From Streptomonospora mangrovi (GTDB lineage Bacteria; Actinomycetota; Actinomycetes; Streptosporangiales; Streptosporangiaceae), in NCBI RefSeq assembly GCF_027604915.1, contig NZ_JAJAQC010000033.1, forward strand, positions 20,802 to 84,801: a stretch of 64,000 nucleotides of DNA, given 5' to 3'. The number at the start of each line of letters is the position of its first letter. The stretch's first letter is position 1. The notes beneath the pieces are model-generated. The model saw only the letters and a list, made by a program, of their open reading frames with translations, had not been told where the DNA came from and did not search any database. Shown in pieces: positions 17,230-26,031 of this stretch. The position numbers and the translations under genes are program-made.

Positions 17230-18207
17230 ATGTCCGCACTGGACCGCCGCCGCTTTCTGCGCACCGCCGGGGCCGGGACCGCGCTGGCCTCGCTGCTGGG
17301 CGCCGGCGCCGTCGGGGTAGTCGCCGCCACCGCCGACACCGCGCCCGCCGCCGACGACCGCCTGAGCGGCACCACCGCCCGGCTGCACTGGCTGGGCACC
17401 TCGGGCTGGCGCCTGGAGGCCGGCGGCACCACCCTGCTGGTCGACCCCTACCTGTCGCGCTACCCCACCGGCCTGTTCACCGGGAAGTTCAACCCCACCA
17501 CGAAGCTCACGGTGAAGGGCGACGTGATCGACCGGCACATGGGCGACCCCTCGCTGGTCCTGGTCACCCACTCCCACTGGGACCACTTCAACGACGTCCC
17601 CTACATCGCCAAGAGCACCGGCGCGCGGGTGGTGGGCACCGCCTCCACGGTCTACCTGGCCCAGGCCATGGAGGTGGACACCGCCCAGCTCAGCGCGGTC
17701 AAGGGCGGCGAGGTGTTCGACTTCCCCGACGTCGTGGTCGAGGTCGTGCCCTCCCTGCACAGCCGCAACGGCAACTACTCCATGGCCTTCCCCGGCACGG
17801 TGCCCGCGCCGCCCGCGACCAAGCCCGCCACGATCGCCGACCTGCCCGAGGGCGACACCCTGTGCTTCCAGGTGCGGGTCAAGGGCGGCCCCGCCATCTT
17901 CTTCATGGGCGCCAGCGACTTCGCCGAGCGCGCCGTGGCGGGTCTGGACCCCGACGTCGCCATGGTCGCGCTGCCCTCCAGTTCGGCCACCCACGACTAC
18001 GTCCCCCGGCTGATCCGCGCGCTGGGCAAGCCGGCCACCGTGGTGCCGGTGCACTGGGACGACTTCGAGGTGCCGCTGAAGAACCCGCCGGTGGACGCCA
18101 CCGGCGAGGCCATGGGCCCCGAGGAGTTCGCGGCCAAGGTCAAGGAGGTCGCGCCGGACACCAAGGTGGTCGTCCCGGAGTACCTGACCCCCTACACCTT
18201 CGGCTAG
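17230..18207 (+). CDS. Tat-exported metallo-beta-lactamase-fold hydrolase
   Basis: A 325-residue protein with a twin-arginine signal (DRRRFLRTAGAG, then a hydrophobic stretch to about residue 40) and the metal-binding motif H114-S-H116-W-D118-H119. Later His/Asp ligands lie in SLHSRNGN, MGASDFAE and VPVHWDDFE. It matches UlaG/YjbE-like MBL-fold proteins rather than true carbapenemases, so hydrolysis of an extracytoplasmic ester or lactone is more likely. It follows the beta-lactamase-fold gene by 191 bp, and the two may act together on cell-wall or antibiotic substrates. That link is inference. Confidence 0.85.
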   Translation: MSALDRRRFLRTAGAGTALASLLGAGAVGVVAATADTAPAADDRLSGTTARLHWLGTSGWRLEAGGTTLLVDPYLSRYPTGLFTGKFNPTTKLTVKGDVIDRHMGDPSLVLVTHSHWDHFNDVPYIAKSTGARVVGTASTVYLAQAMEVDTAQLSAVKGGEVFDFPDVVVEVVPSLHSRNGNYSMAFPGTVPAPPATKPATIADLPEGDTLCFQVRVKGGPAIFFMGASDFAERAVAGLDPDVAMVALPSSSATHDYVPRLIRALGKPATVVPVHWDDFEVPLKNPPVDATGEAMGPEEFAAKVKEVAPDTKVVVPEYLTPYTFG

Positions 18208-18226
18208 CGCCGCCCGCCCGCCGGCC

Positions 18227-21142
18227 TCACCACCAGGTGAGGCGGCTGGTGGTGGCCACCGGGCAGGGCGGCGCTCCCGGAGCGCCCCGCAGCGCCGGGG
18301 CGCCGGCGGCCACCGCCCCCGAGACGGGCGAGGCGGCCGCCACCCAGCGCCGCCACGCCCGCTCGAAGGCCGCCAGGCGGGTGCGGTCGCGGGCGAAGAC
18401 CGCCGGGACGGCGTGGGGCACCGCGCGGTTGAGAGGCGCGTCGCGGCGCAGCCAGGCGGCGGCCAGGCCGCGCTCGCCGCCCGGGTGCTCGCCCGGCGCC
18501 ACCTCGTAGCGGTGGATGACGCGGCGCGTGCCGGCGACCGGCGCCAGCACCTCCTCCAGCGCCGCCCGGAACCGCTCGGCCGCCTCGGGACCGGCGCCGG
18601 TGAGGGTCACCCGGGAGCTGCCGTCGCGGTCGACGTGCAGCCGCACGCCCTCGGCGCCCGCCTCGGACTGCCCGGTGGCGGCGAGCGCGTCGGCGACGGC
18701 GCGGGCGAACGCCACCACCCCGGGCGGCCGGGCGGCCTCGCGCACCAGCCCCGTCGCCAGGGCCAGGCGCGCGCGGCGCACGACCGTCCGCTCCACGGCG
18801 GCGAACGCGGTCGGCGCCGCCACCACCGCCCCGGCGACCAGGCCCAGCGCCAGGCAGAGCAGCGCCACGCAGGCGGCGGCCAGCGCGCCCAGCGCCGCCG
18901 CCACCGGGGTGGGGGCGCGGGAGGGAAGGTCGGCGGGGTCGGCGTCGCGCATGGCCACGCCCCGCTGGGCGGGCACGGCGGCCGGCGGACGCGCGGCCTC
19001 GCCCTCGGCGGTGGCGCGGGTCCACTCCGGTGCCGCGCCCGGCAGCGGCGACACCCGCAGGGTCGGCAGCACCTCGTCGCGGTAGGGGGCGCCCACGCGC
19101 CAGCGCTCGCGGGTGCCCAGGCGGTCCTCGGCGCGGGCCAGCATGCGGGCGTTGATGGCGTCGAACTCCGCGGCGGGCGGCGGGTGGAACGGGGAGAACG
19201 CCGGGTCCACGTGGGCGACGCCGTTCATCACCTCGCCCTCGGCGTCCACCGCCAGGTAGCCCTCGTGCTTGCGGACGAACCGCTCCCAGTCGGTGTCGCC
19301 TTGGGGGTGGTCGGGGCTGACGCACACCACCGTCCAGGTGTGGGCGGTCTTGTCGGGGTTGCCGGGGTCCAGCCGCAGCGCGCGCCCGCGCCCCTGCACC
19401 ACCGCCGTGGGGGTGGTGGCGGTGGTCAGGTCGACCACGGTGGTGACGGCGGGGGCGTCCCAGCCCTCGCCGAGCATGCCGCGCGTGCCCACGAGCACCT
19501 GGCAGCCGCCCTCGGTGAAGTAGGCGGTGGCCAGCCGCACCCAGGTCCGGGAGTTCCAGTCGCCTTCAATCCGCACCAGGTCGGCCTCGCGGGCGCCGAT
19601 GCCCAGGACGGTGTCGGCGCCGGCGCTGAGGGCGGTCAACTCCAGGCCGGGGCGGCGCTCGCGCACCCAGGCGGCGAAGTCGGCGGCGACCTCGGCCGTG
19701 GTGGCCACCGTGCGCCCGGTGACCAGCATGGGGCGCAGCGGCCGGGTGCGCGCGTCCTCGCCCAGTAGCACCAGGCACTCCCAGGCCGAGCCCGCCTCGT
19801 CGGCGAGCACGCCGCGCAGCCGCGCCGAGGGGCGGGCGCCCTCGCGCTCGTGGTCGCACAGCACCAGGGCGCGCAGCCGGTCGCCCATGGCGGCCGACTC
19901 CACGGCGGCGATCTCCACCGTGGCGCGGGCCTTGGCGGCGCTGCGGGCCAGCACCCGGTCCACCGGCGAGCGGCCGGTGCGCACGCCGCGCCGGGTGAGC
20001 TGGTAGCCGACGGCCGGCAGCGCGGCGCGGACCCGCTCGAACGCCTCGGCGTTGGCGGCGGGGCGGCGCGCGCCGGGCAGCAGGTGGCGGCGGGCGTAGT
20101 CGTCGAGCAGCGCCATCCAGTCGGCCACGCGCGGGGCGGTGCGGTGCCACTCCTGGAGGCGGGCGCCCTCGGGCAGCGGCACGTGCCCGGCGTGGTGCAG
20201 GCGCAGCAGCGCGTCGGCGAGTTCGGGTTCGGCGGCCGCCAGGTCGGGCCACGGGCGGCGCGCTCCGGTGGCGGGGTCCACGCCCTCCAGGAAGCGGGTG
20301 TGCAGCCAGGAGCGCAGGTCGGGCTCGGCGAACCCGGGGGCCAGCAGGTCGGTGCACAGCTCGGCGAAGCGCAGCCCGTTCTCGGCGAGGTAGTCGCGCT
20401 CCACGGCGGTGGGCTCGGCCAGCCAGGCCAGTTCGGCGAAGGGGGCGAGGTGGCCGTCGCGCACCAGGGCGGGGATGGAGGCGCCGTGTACGGGCGCGCC
20501 GAACAGGCCGGTGACGAGCGCGGACTCGGAGCGGGTGAGGGTGGTGGGCGGGGTGCCGGTGAGGCCGATGACGTGCGCCCGGGTGTCCAGCTCGGCCAGG
20601 ATCTCGGCGAGGAGGCGGCCCCAGACCTGGAGCAGGTGATGGCACTCGTCCAGCACGATGGTGAGCGGCCCCGCGCGGCGCAGGGCGTCCACGAGGGCGG
20701 CGCCGTTGGGGTGCAGGCGGCGGAGCAGCCCCCCGGTCCCGTTCTCGGCGCCGTCGCCGTCGTCCTCGGGATCGGGGTCGGGGTCGATGTCGGGGTCGAA
20801 CACCGCGAGCGACTGGTAGGTCAGGACGTTGACCGCGTCGCCCAGCTCCCGCGAGGTCCCGGCGCGGGCGCCGCCGGGCCGCTCGAACCGCTCCCACTCG
20901 GCGATCCACTGCCCCTGGATGGCGGTGTTGGGCACCAGCACCACGGTGCGCGCCCCGAGTTCGCGGGCGGCCTCCAGCCCGACCAGCGTCTTCCCGGCCC
21001 CGGGCGGCAGCACCACCCAGGCCCGGGGTTCACCGGAGGCGAACCGCTGCCGCAGCCGCTCCAACACGTCCCGCTGATAGGGCCGCAGCTCACCGGGCCA
21101 ACGCGCCTGCCCGATGACCACCGGCGCGTCGGCCGCCGTCAT
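18227..21142 (-). CDS. SF2 DEAD/DEAH-type helicase with C-terminal membrane segment
   Basis: A 971-residue protein. The N-terminal two-thirds is a superfamily 2 helicase: LRPYQ (19-23), Walker A PPGAGKT (46-52), a DECH box (165-168), the SAT-like GLTGTPP, and motif VI QGRGRALRLD. An Asp-rich insert (PDIDPDPDPEDDGDG) lies at about 117-131. After about residue 700 the helicase ends; a hydrophobic stretch of about 36 residues (748-784) is long enough for one helix or a hairpin, followed by about 185 residues of unrecognised sequence. It is monocistronic and opposite to its neighbours. A role in nucleic-acid remodelling at the membrane is possible, but function is unknown. Membrane tethering of an SF2 helicase is unusual. 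Confidence 0.82.
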   Translation of the reverse strand: MTAADAPVVIGQARWPGELRPYQRDVLERLRQRFASGEPRAWVVLPPGAGKTLVGLEAARELGARTVVLVPNTAIQGQWIAEWERFERPGGARAGTSRELGDAVNVLTYQSLAVFDPDIDPDPDPEDDGDGAENGTGGLLRRLHPNGAALVDALRRAGPLTIVLDECHHLLQVWGRLLAEILAELDTRAHVIGLTGTPPTTLTRSESALVTGLFGAPVHGASIPALVRDGHLAPFAELAWLAEPTAVERDYLAENGLRFAELCTDLLAPGFAEPDLRSWLHTRFLEGVDPATGARRPWPDLAAAEPELADALLRLHHAGHVPLPEGARLQEWHRTAPRVADWMALLDDYARRHLLPGARRPAANAEAFERVRAALPAVGYQLTRRGVRTGRSPVDRVLARSAAKARATVEIAAVESAAMGDRLRALVLCDHEREGARPSARLRGVLADEAGSAWECLVLLGEDARTRPLRPMLVTGRTVATTAEVAADFAAWVRERRPGLELTALSAGADTVLGIGAREADLVRIEGDWNSRTWVRLATAYFTEGGCQVLVGTRGMLGEGWDAPAVTTVVDLTTATTPTAVVQGRGRALRLDPGNPDKTAHTWTVVCVSPDHPQGDTDWERFVRKHEGYLAVDAEGEVMNGVAHVDPAFSPFHPPPAAEFDAINARMLARAEDRLGTRERWRVGAPYRDEVLPTLRVSPLPGAAPEWTRATAEGEAARPPAAVPAQRGVAMRDADPADLPSRAPTPVAAALGALAAACVALLCLALGLVAGAVVAAPTAFAAVERTVVRRARLALATGLVREAARPPGVVAFARAVADALAATGQSEAGAEGVRLHVDRDGSSRVTLTGAGPEAAERFRAALEEVLAPVAGTRRVIHRYEVAPGEHPGGERGLAAAWLRRDAPLNRAVPHAVPAVFARDRTRLAAFERAWRRWVAAASPVSGAVAAGAPALRGAPGAPPCPVATTSRLTWW

Positions 21143-21426
21143 ACCTCACCGTCCGTTCCGCAGCACACGCCACCAGGAAGCCCCCCGGAGGGCCCCGGGG
21201 GTCGGCCGCCACCGCACTCCCCCACGATCGAAGCCAGTATGCCGCCGCGCTCCCTGCCGGACGAGGGCGAGGCCGAGCGCGGCGGCGGCGAGGGGTGCGG
21301 CACCAAGGTCGGCGCAGGGCGGGGCCGGAGGACCACCGGTTCGCGGGACGGACGGCTGATGTAGGCGGCGGCGCGACCGCGGAGTCGACGCAACAGGTGG
21401 GGCGCCCCCGCCCCCCGGCCGAGGGG

Positions 21427-22416
21427 TTACGCGGGGTCCTCTCCCACCACGAGCAGCGTCTTGCCGACGACCGTGCGCGCCTCCATCGCGGCGTGGGCCT
21501 CGGCGGCGCGGTCCAACGGGAGGGTCGCGCCGATGAGCGGGATCAGGCGACCGGCGGCGGCCTCCTCCAGCGCTCGGCGGGTCCGCTCCTGGGTGTGGGC
21601 GCCGAAGCCGAAGAGCTGGGACAGCGGCAGGACCGCCACGCCCCGCTCGGCGGCCAGCGCCGGTGCGACTTCGGTGGCCGCGCCGCTGGAGGCGCCGTGC
21701 ACCGAGAACCGGCCGCCGCGCGCGACCAGGCCGAACCCCGTCCGGCCGATCTCACCCCCGACACCGTCGAAGACCAGGTCGAACCCGGCGTCGCCGGTCG
21801 CCGCGCGGGCCTCCTCGGCCCAGTCGGGCCGGGAGTAGTCGATCGCGGCCTCGGCGCCCAGCTTGCGCACCGCCGCCAGCTTGGCCTCGCCCCGCGCCGC
21901 GCCGACCACCCGCGCACCGGCCGCGAGGGACAACTGCACCAGCAGGCTGCCCAGCCCGCCCGCCGCCGCCTCCACCAGCACGAACTCGCCCGCGCCGACG
22001 CCCGCGCCCGCCACCAGGCCGATCGCCGTGCTGCCGTCGCTTTGCAGGGCGGCGGCCTCGGCGAGGGACACGCCGTCGGGGACGGGGATCAGCGACGCCG
22101 CCACGGCCACGGCGCGCTCGGCGTTGCCGCCCACCTGCCCCGGGGTGCGGCCCAGCACGCGGGTGCCCACCAGGCCGGCCGGCACGCCCTCGCCGACCGC
22201 CCGCACCCGTCCGGCGACCCCGCTGCCGGGGATGTAGGGGACCTCGGGCAGCGGCGGGCCGGGCGTGAAACCGCGCCGCAACTGCGTCTGCACGAAGTCG
22301 ATCGGCGCGACCGCCACGTCCACGACCACCTCGCCGGGACCGGCCTGGGGTTCGGGCACCTCGCGCGGCCGCAGCACCTCGGGTCCGCCGTACTCCTCCA
22401 CGACCACCGCACGCAT
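21427..22416 (-). CDS. zinc-independent NADPH:quinone oxidoreductase-like MDR
   Basis: A 329-residue medium-chain reductase. The GroES-like N-domain (VVEEYGGPEVLRPREVPEP) precedes a Rossmann domain with VEAAAGGLGSLLVQLSLAAGARVVG-type sequence (quoted in part: AAAGGLGSLLVQ). The structural-zinc cysteines of alcohol dehydrogenases are absent, as in quinone oxidoreductases. It probably reduces quinones or alpha,beta-unsaturated carbonyls with NADPH. A palindrome in a long promoter spacer lies upstream, suggesting MerR-type inducible control. It is one of three such enzymes in the window. Confidence 0.85.
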   Translation of the reverse strand: MRAVVVEEYGGPEVLRPREVPEPQAGPGEVVVDVAVAPIDFVQTQLRRGFTPGPPLPEVPYIPGSGVAGRVRAVGEGVPAGLVGTRVLGRTPGQVGGNAERAVAVAASLIPVPDGVSLAEAAALQSDGSTAIGLVAGAGVGAGEFVLVEAAAGGLGSLLVQLSLAAGARVVGAARGEAKLAAVRKLGAEAAIDYSRPDWAEEARAATGDAGFDLVFDGVGGEIGRTGFGLVARGGRFSVHGASSGAATEVAPALAAERGVAVLPLSQLFGFGAHTQERTRRALEEAAAGRLIPLIGATLPLDRAAEAHAAMEARTVVGKTLLVVGEDPA

Positions 22417-22468
22417 GTCGGTTCTCCCTCACTCGCACCGGCGCCCGGTGCGGGCGCGTCCGTGACCG

Positions 22469-22499
22469 AGCCTGCATCGTCAACCATGGTTGAGGTCAA
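22469..22499 (-). promoter_or_regulatory. MerR-type promoter with perfect palindrome
   Basis: On the minus strand a TTGACC -35 (22499-22494) is followed by a 19-bp spacer and a weak -10 CAGGCT. The spacer contains the perfect 14-bp palindrome TCAACCATGGTTGA (22480-22493). A 19-bp spacer with an internal dyad is the MerR/SoxR-family arrangement. No merR gene is nearby, so the regulator would act in trans. Confidence 0.5.
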
Positions 22500-22552
22500 G
22501 CGGAGCCAAGCGGCGGCCGGGGCGCCGGCCCGTGGGGCGGCGGCTCAACCGC

Positions 22553-23053
22553 TCAGCCGCGCTCGATCCGGTGCAGGCGCACGTCGCGCAGTTCGCCGTC
22601 GGCGGCCGTGGCGGTGAGGTAGGTGTGGTGGGGCTGGCGGCGGCGGTCGGTGGGCGACCCGGGGTTGAGCAGCCGCAGGCCCGTGGGCGCGGTGGTGTCC
22701 CACGGGATGTGGGAGTGGCCGAAGACCAGCACGTCGGCGTCGCCGAACCGCGCGGCCATGCGCTTCTCGCGCCCGGCGGAGGGGCCGGTCTCGTGGACCA
22801 CGGCCAGGCGCACGCCCTCCAGTTCGGCGCGGGCGACCTCGGGCAGGCGGGCGCGCAAATCGGGGCCGTCGTTGTTGCCGTAGACGCCGATCAGCCGCCG
22901 GGCGCGCGCCTGGAGGTCGGTGAGCGACCCGAGGTCGCACCAGTCGCCGGCGTGCACGACCACGTCGGCGCGGTCGACCTCGGCCAGCACCTGGTCGGGC
23001 AGCACCCGGGCGCGGCGCGGGATGTGGGTGTCGGAGATGATCAGCAGCCTCAT
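22553..23053 (-). CDS. metallophosphoesterase (YfcE/MJ0936-like)
   Basis: A 166-residue calcineurin-like phosphodiesterase with all family metal ligands: SDTH (residues 7-10), HAGDW, YGNNDGPD and FGHSHIPW. Such enzymes are Mn2+-dependent phosphodiesterases whose natural substrate is usually unknown. The ATG at 23053 begins MRLLIISDTH exactly at the conserved first strand; the longer frame adds only non-homologous residues. It lies upstream of the MDR gene on the same strand (136 bp) but is functionally unrelated by sequence. Confidence 0.9.
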   Translation of the reverse strand: MRLLIISDTHIPRRARVLPDQVLAEVDRADVVVHAGDWCDLGSLTDLQARARRLIGVYGNNDGPDLRARLPEVARAELEGVRLAVVHETGPSAGREKRMAARFGDADVLVFGHSHIPWDTTAPTGLRLLNPGSPTDRRRQPHHTYLTATAADGELRDVRLHRIERG

Positions 23054-23131
23054 CGCCGCCCACGATAGCCCCCGCGTCCGCTCGCGCGCGGCCCGCCGCA
23101 CGCGAGCGGAGGCACACCGCGGAAAACCCGG

Positions 23132-23163
23132 GCCGGTACGCCGGTACGCCGGTACGCCGGTAC
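23132..23163. repeat. four tandem copies of an 8-bp unit
   Basis: GCCGGTAC is repeated exactly four times in the gap between the phosphoesterase and the next MDR gene. Each unit contains the CCGG and GTAC palindromes. It may be a variable-number tract; no function is evident. Confidence 0.85.
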
Positions 23164-23185
23164 GCCCGGACCCGGGACCGCGTCC

Positions 23186-24157
23186 TCAGGCTCCGGCGAC
23201 GTCCACGACGATCTTTCCGGTGGTGTGGCCCGTCTCCCCCGCGCGGTGGGCGTCGGCGATCCGGTCGAGGGGGAACACCTCGCTGACGTGCGCCTTGAGG
23301 AGGCCCCGGGAGACCAGGTCGGCCACCGCCGACATTCCGGCGTGGTCGTGCTCCACCAGCATGGCCGCCGCCCGCATGCCCCGTTCGCGGGCCTGGGCGA
23401 TGACCTCCTCCTGGCCGACGGGCAGGGTCGTCACCAGGGTGCCGCCCGGGCGCAGCGTGTCCAGGGAGCGCATGCCGTAGTCGCCGCCCACCGTGTCCAG
23501 CACCACGTCGAGCCCGTCGAGTTCGGCGGCGAAGTCCACCGCGCGGTAGTCGATCACCTCCTCGGCGCCCAGACCCAGCACGAACTCGTGCTTTTTGGCG
23601 CTGGCGGTGCCCACCACCCGCGCACCGCGCGCCGCGGCGATCTGCACGGCCAGGTGCCCCACTCCCCCGGCCGCCGCGTGGACGAGCACGCGCTGCCCCT
23701 CGGCCAGGCCGGCGGTGTCGACCAGCGCCTGCCAGGCGGTCAGCGCGGCGAGCGGCACGCCCGCGGCCTCGACGTGGCCGAGCCCGGCGGGCTTGCGGGC
23801 GAGGGCGCGCGTGGGCGCGGTGACGTAGTCGGCGAAGGACCCGGCGCCGTAGGGGTAGGGCAGCATGCCGAAGACCTCGTCGCCGGGTTCGAGCAGGGTC
23901 ACGCCGATCCCCACCCGCTCCACCACTCCGGAGACGTCCCACCCCAGCACGTAGGGCGGGTCGCCGAGGAACCGGCGGCCGGAGCGGTGCTTCCAGTCGG
24001 TGGGGTTGAGGCCGGCGGCGTGCACGCGCACGAGCACCTGGGAGGGGCCGGGCTCGGGGACGGGGCGCTCGACCAGGCGCAGGACCTCGGGACCGCCGAA
24101 GCGGTCCTGGACGACGGCGCGCATGGCTGCGGGCGGGTCGGTGTGTCGGGAAGTCAT
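23186..24157 (-). CDS. NADP-dependent MDR oxidoreductase
   Basis: A 323-residue medium-chain reductase of the quinone oxidoreductase type: VVQDRFGGPEVLRLVERPVP, LGWDVSGVVERVG, and the nucleotide-binding VHAAAGGVGHLAVQIA. It lacks catalytic-zinc ligands. Upstream starts are ambiguous: ATG 24157 has a G-rich site before it and was chosen, while ATG 24124 begins directly at the conserved MRAVVQ. The substrate is unknown. Confidence 0.84.
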   Translation of the reverse strand: MTSRHTDPPAAMRAVVQDRFGGPEVLRLVERPVPEPGPSQVLVRVHAAGLNPTDWKHRSGRRFLGDPPYVLGWDVSGVVERVGIGVTLLEPGDEVFGMLPYPYGAGSFADYVTAPTRALARKPAGLGHVEAAGVPLAALTAWQALVDTAGLAEGQRVLVHAAAGGVGHLAVQIAAARGARVVGTASAKKHEFVLGLGAEEVIDYRAVDFAAELDGLDVVLDTVGGDYGMRSLDTLRPGGTLVTTLPVGQEEVIAQARERGMRAAAMLVEHDHAGMSAVADLVSRGLLKAHVSEVFPLDRIADAHRAGETGHTTGKIVVDVAGA

Positions 24158-24267
24158 GCCCCCAGGCTGCCGCGTGCGGCCCCGCGGTGCCAGCACCGGC
24201 CCGCCGGAAGGCGCGGTTCACGCGGTGGCGTGGCTCACCGGACGGAGCGACACCGCGACGCGGGGCG

Positions 24268-25062
24268 TTACGGCACGATCGAGTCGACGTAGCCGCCGTC
24301 GACACGGACGGCGGCGCCCGTTGTGGCGGCGGCCTGCGCGGAGCTGAGGTAGACCACCAGGTTGGCGATCTCCTCGGGTTCGATCAGCCGGCCCAGCAGG
24401 GACTGCGGGCGGTGCTCGCGCATGAACACGCGCTGGGCCTCCTCCCACGGCAGGTCCCGGTCCACCAACTGGTAGACGAAGTCCTCGACGCCGCCGGTGT
24501 GGGTGGGGCCCGCGATGACCGAGTTCACCGTCACCCCCGTGCCGGCCGCCTCCTTGGCGAACCCGCGCGCCACGGCCAGCAGCGCGGTCTTGGACATGCC
24601 GTAGTGGATCATCTCGGCGGGGATGACGACGGCGGAGTCGCTGGCGATGAACTGCACCCGCCCGAACCCGCGCTCCATCATGCCCGGCAGGTAGGCGCGG
24701 GTCAGCCGCACGCCCGCCAGGACGTTGACCTCGAAGTAGCGCCGCCACTCGTCGTCGGAGATCTCCAGCGCGGGCGCCGATCCGAAGATGCCCAGGTTGT
24801 TGACCAGGATGTCGGCGTCGGGCAGGGCGGCGACGGCCTGCGCCGCGCCGTCCTCGGTGGCGACGTCGGCGGCCACCGCCACCACGTCGGCGCCGGGGAC
24901 CTCCGCGCGCAGCCGCTCCACCGCCTCCTCGACCCGGGCGGCGGTGCGGCCGTTGACCCCCACGCGGGCGCCCGAGCGGGCCAGCCCGGTGGCGATGGCC
25001 TCGCCGATGCCCTGGGTCGAACCGGTGACCAGTGCCGTCCTGCCGCTGAGGTCGAGTCGCAT
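24268..25062 (-). CDS. SDR-family oxidoreductase
   Basis: A 264-residue classical SDR: TGSTQGIGEA cofactor loop, NNLGIF in place of the common NNAG, catalytic Tyr-Lys in YGMSK, and a C-terminal DGGYVDSIVP. The ATG at 25062 has AAAGG upstream. The long VYQLVDRDLPWEEAQRVF lid segment is typical of a subgroup annotated only as SDR oxidoreductase. It lies 110 bp from the MDR gene on the same strand, so the two could share a transcript. Confidence 0.85.
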   Translation of the reverse strand: MRLDLSGRTALVTGSTQGIGEAIATGLARSGARVGVNGRTAARVEEAVERLRAEVPGADVVAVAADVATEDGAAQAVAALPDADILVNNLGIFGSAPALEISDDEWRRYFEVNVLAGVRLTRAYLPGMMERGFGRVQFIASDSAVVIPAEMIHYGMSKTALLAVARGFAKEAAGTGVTVNSVIAGPTHTGGVEDFVYQLVDRDLPWEEAQRVFMREHRPQSLLGRLIEPEEIANLVVYLSSAQAAATTGAAVRVDGGYVDSIVP

Positions 25063-25263
25063 CGGCGCGCCTTTCGTCGTCTCCGTGGTGTCCTCGCCGG
25101 TGCGCCGGGGGTGGGCCGCGCACCGGTCCCCATCGTGGCAAGGGGGCGGTGCCGGGGGCGATGCGCCACGCGCGGGCGGGCTGTGAGGACCCCCACCCCG
25201 GCGCGCGCCCGTCCGCCGACCGGACGCGGCGCGGCACGGGTGCGGGCACGCGGGCACGGCGAA

Positions 25264-25289
25264 GGGCGGCGCCCCAGGGGGCGCCGCCC
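25264..25289. terminator. GC hairpin downstream of hsp20
   Basis: Perfect 12-bp arms 25264-25275 and 25278-25289 flank a 2-nt centre about 65 bp beyond the hsp20 stop, and upstream of the SDR gene. It is a plausible rho-independent terminator without a T-tract. Confidence 0.6.
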
Positions 25290-25354
25290 TCGGCAGAGGC
25301 GACCGGGGCGCGGGAGGCGCCGCGCGCCCCCGCGCGGCGCCGGCGCCGGGCGGG

Positions 25355-25792
25355 TCAGGCGTTGATCTGGCGCGCCTGGCCGCTGCCGCCGGCGGCGACG
25401 CTGATCTTGCGCGGCTTGGCCTGCTCGGCGACCGGGATGCGCAGCGTCAGCACGCCGTCGGTGTAGTCGGCCGCGATGCGGTCGGTGTCGAGCGTCTCGC
25501 CCAGGAAGAGCTGCCGCGAGAAGGAGCCGTAGGGGCGTTCGCTGACCACCGGGTCGCGCCCCTCGGCGCCGGCGGAACCGGGGCGCTCGGCGCGGACCGT
25601 CAGGACGTTGCGCTCGACCTCCAGGTCGATGGAGTCGGCGCGCACGCCCGGCAGGTCGAAGGAGACGACGAAGGTGTCGCCCTCGCGGTAGGCGTCCATC
25701 GGCATGGCCGCCGGACGGGCGGCGGAGTCGTCGAGCAGCCGCTGGGCGAGGCGGTCGAACTCCCGGAAGGGGTCGGTACGCATCAGCATCAT
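25355..25792 (-). CDS. hsp20: Hsp20 / alpha-crystallin small heat shock protein
   Basis: A 145-residue ATP-independent chaperone that holds unfolding proteins. It opens [20 protein letters not shown], then the alpha-crystallin domain ([30 protein letters not shown]) and the C-terminal [11 protein letters not shown] strand with the I-P-V motif. The ATG at 25792 follows AGGAGG by 5 nt; a longer frame is possible but lacks such a site. A TTGAGT half-site upstream (near 25833) hints at HspR-like control, but no full operator pair was seen. Confidence 0.93.
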   Translation of the reverse strand: MMLMRTDPFREFDRLAQRLLDDSAARPAAMPMDAYREGDTFVVSFDLPGVRADSIDLEVERNVLTVRAERPGSAGAEGRDPVVSERPYGSFSRQLFLGETLDTDRIAADYTDGVLTLRIPVAEQAKPRKISVAAGGSGQARQINA

Positions 25793-26031
25793 GGTCACCT
25801 CCTGCGTGCTCAGCAAACCTGATGCGTCGACACTCAACTTTGTTGCCGACCTCCCGCGCGGATAAACCTTCGGATCCCCGGTTTTTTCTCCCGTGCGGCG
25901 CCCCCGATCGCGGACCTGACCTGGCTCTCAGCCCCACCGCCAGGCCCCCGCACGCCACCGGCCCGGCCGCCGGTGCGCGGCGGCCGGGCCGGGTCGTTCG
26001 TTCGGGGGATCGCCCCCACACCGCGCGGGCG

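Noticed and set aside
18227..21142. Restriction or anti-phage system
   Set aside because: No methylase, nuclease or defence partner is adjacent to the helicase.
25820..25850. HspR (HAIR) operator upstream of hsp20
   Set aside because: Only one TTGAGT half-site is visible, without the paired half at the expected spacing.
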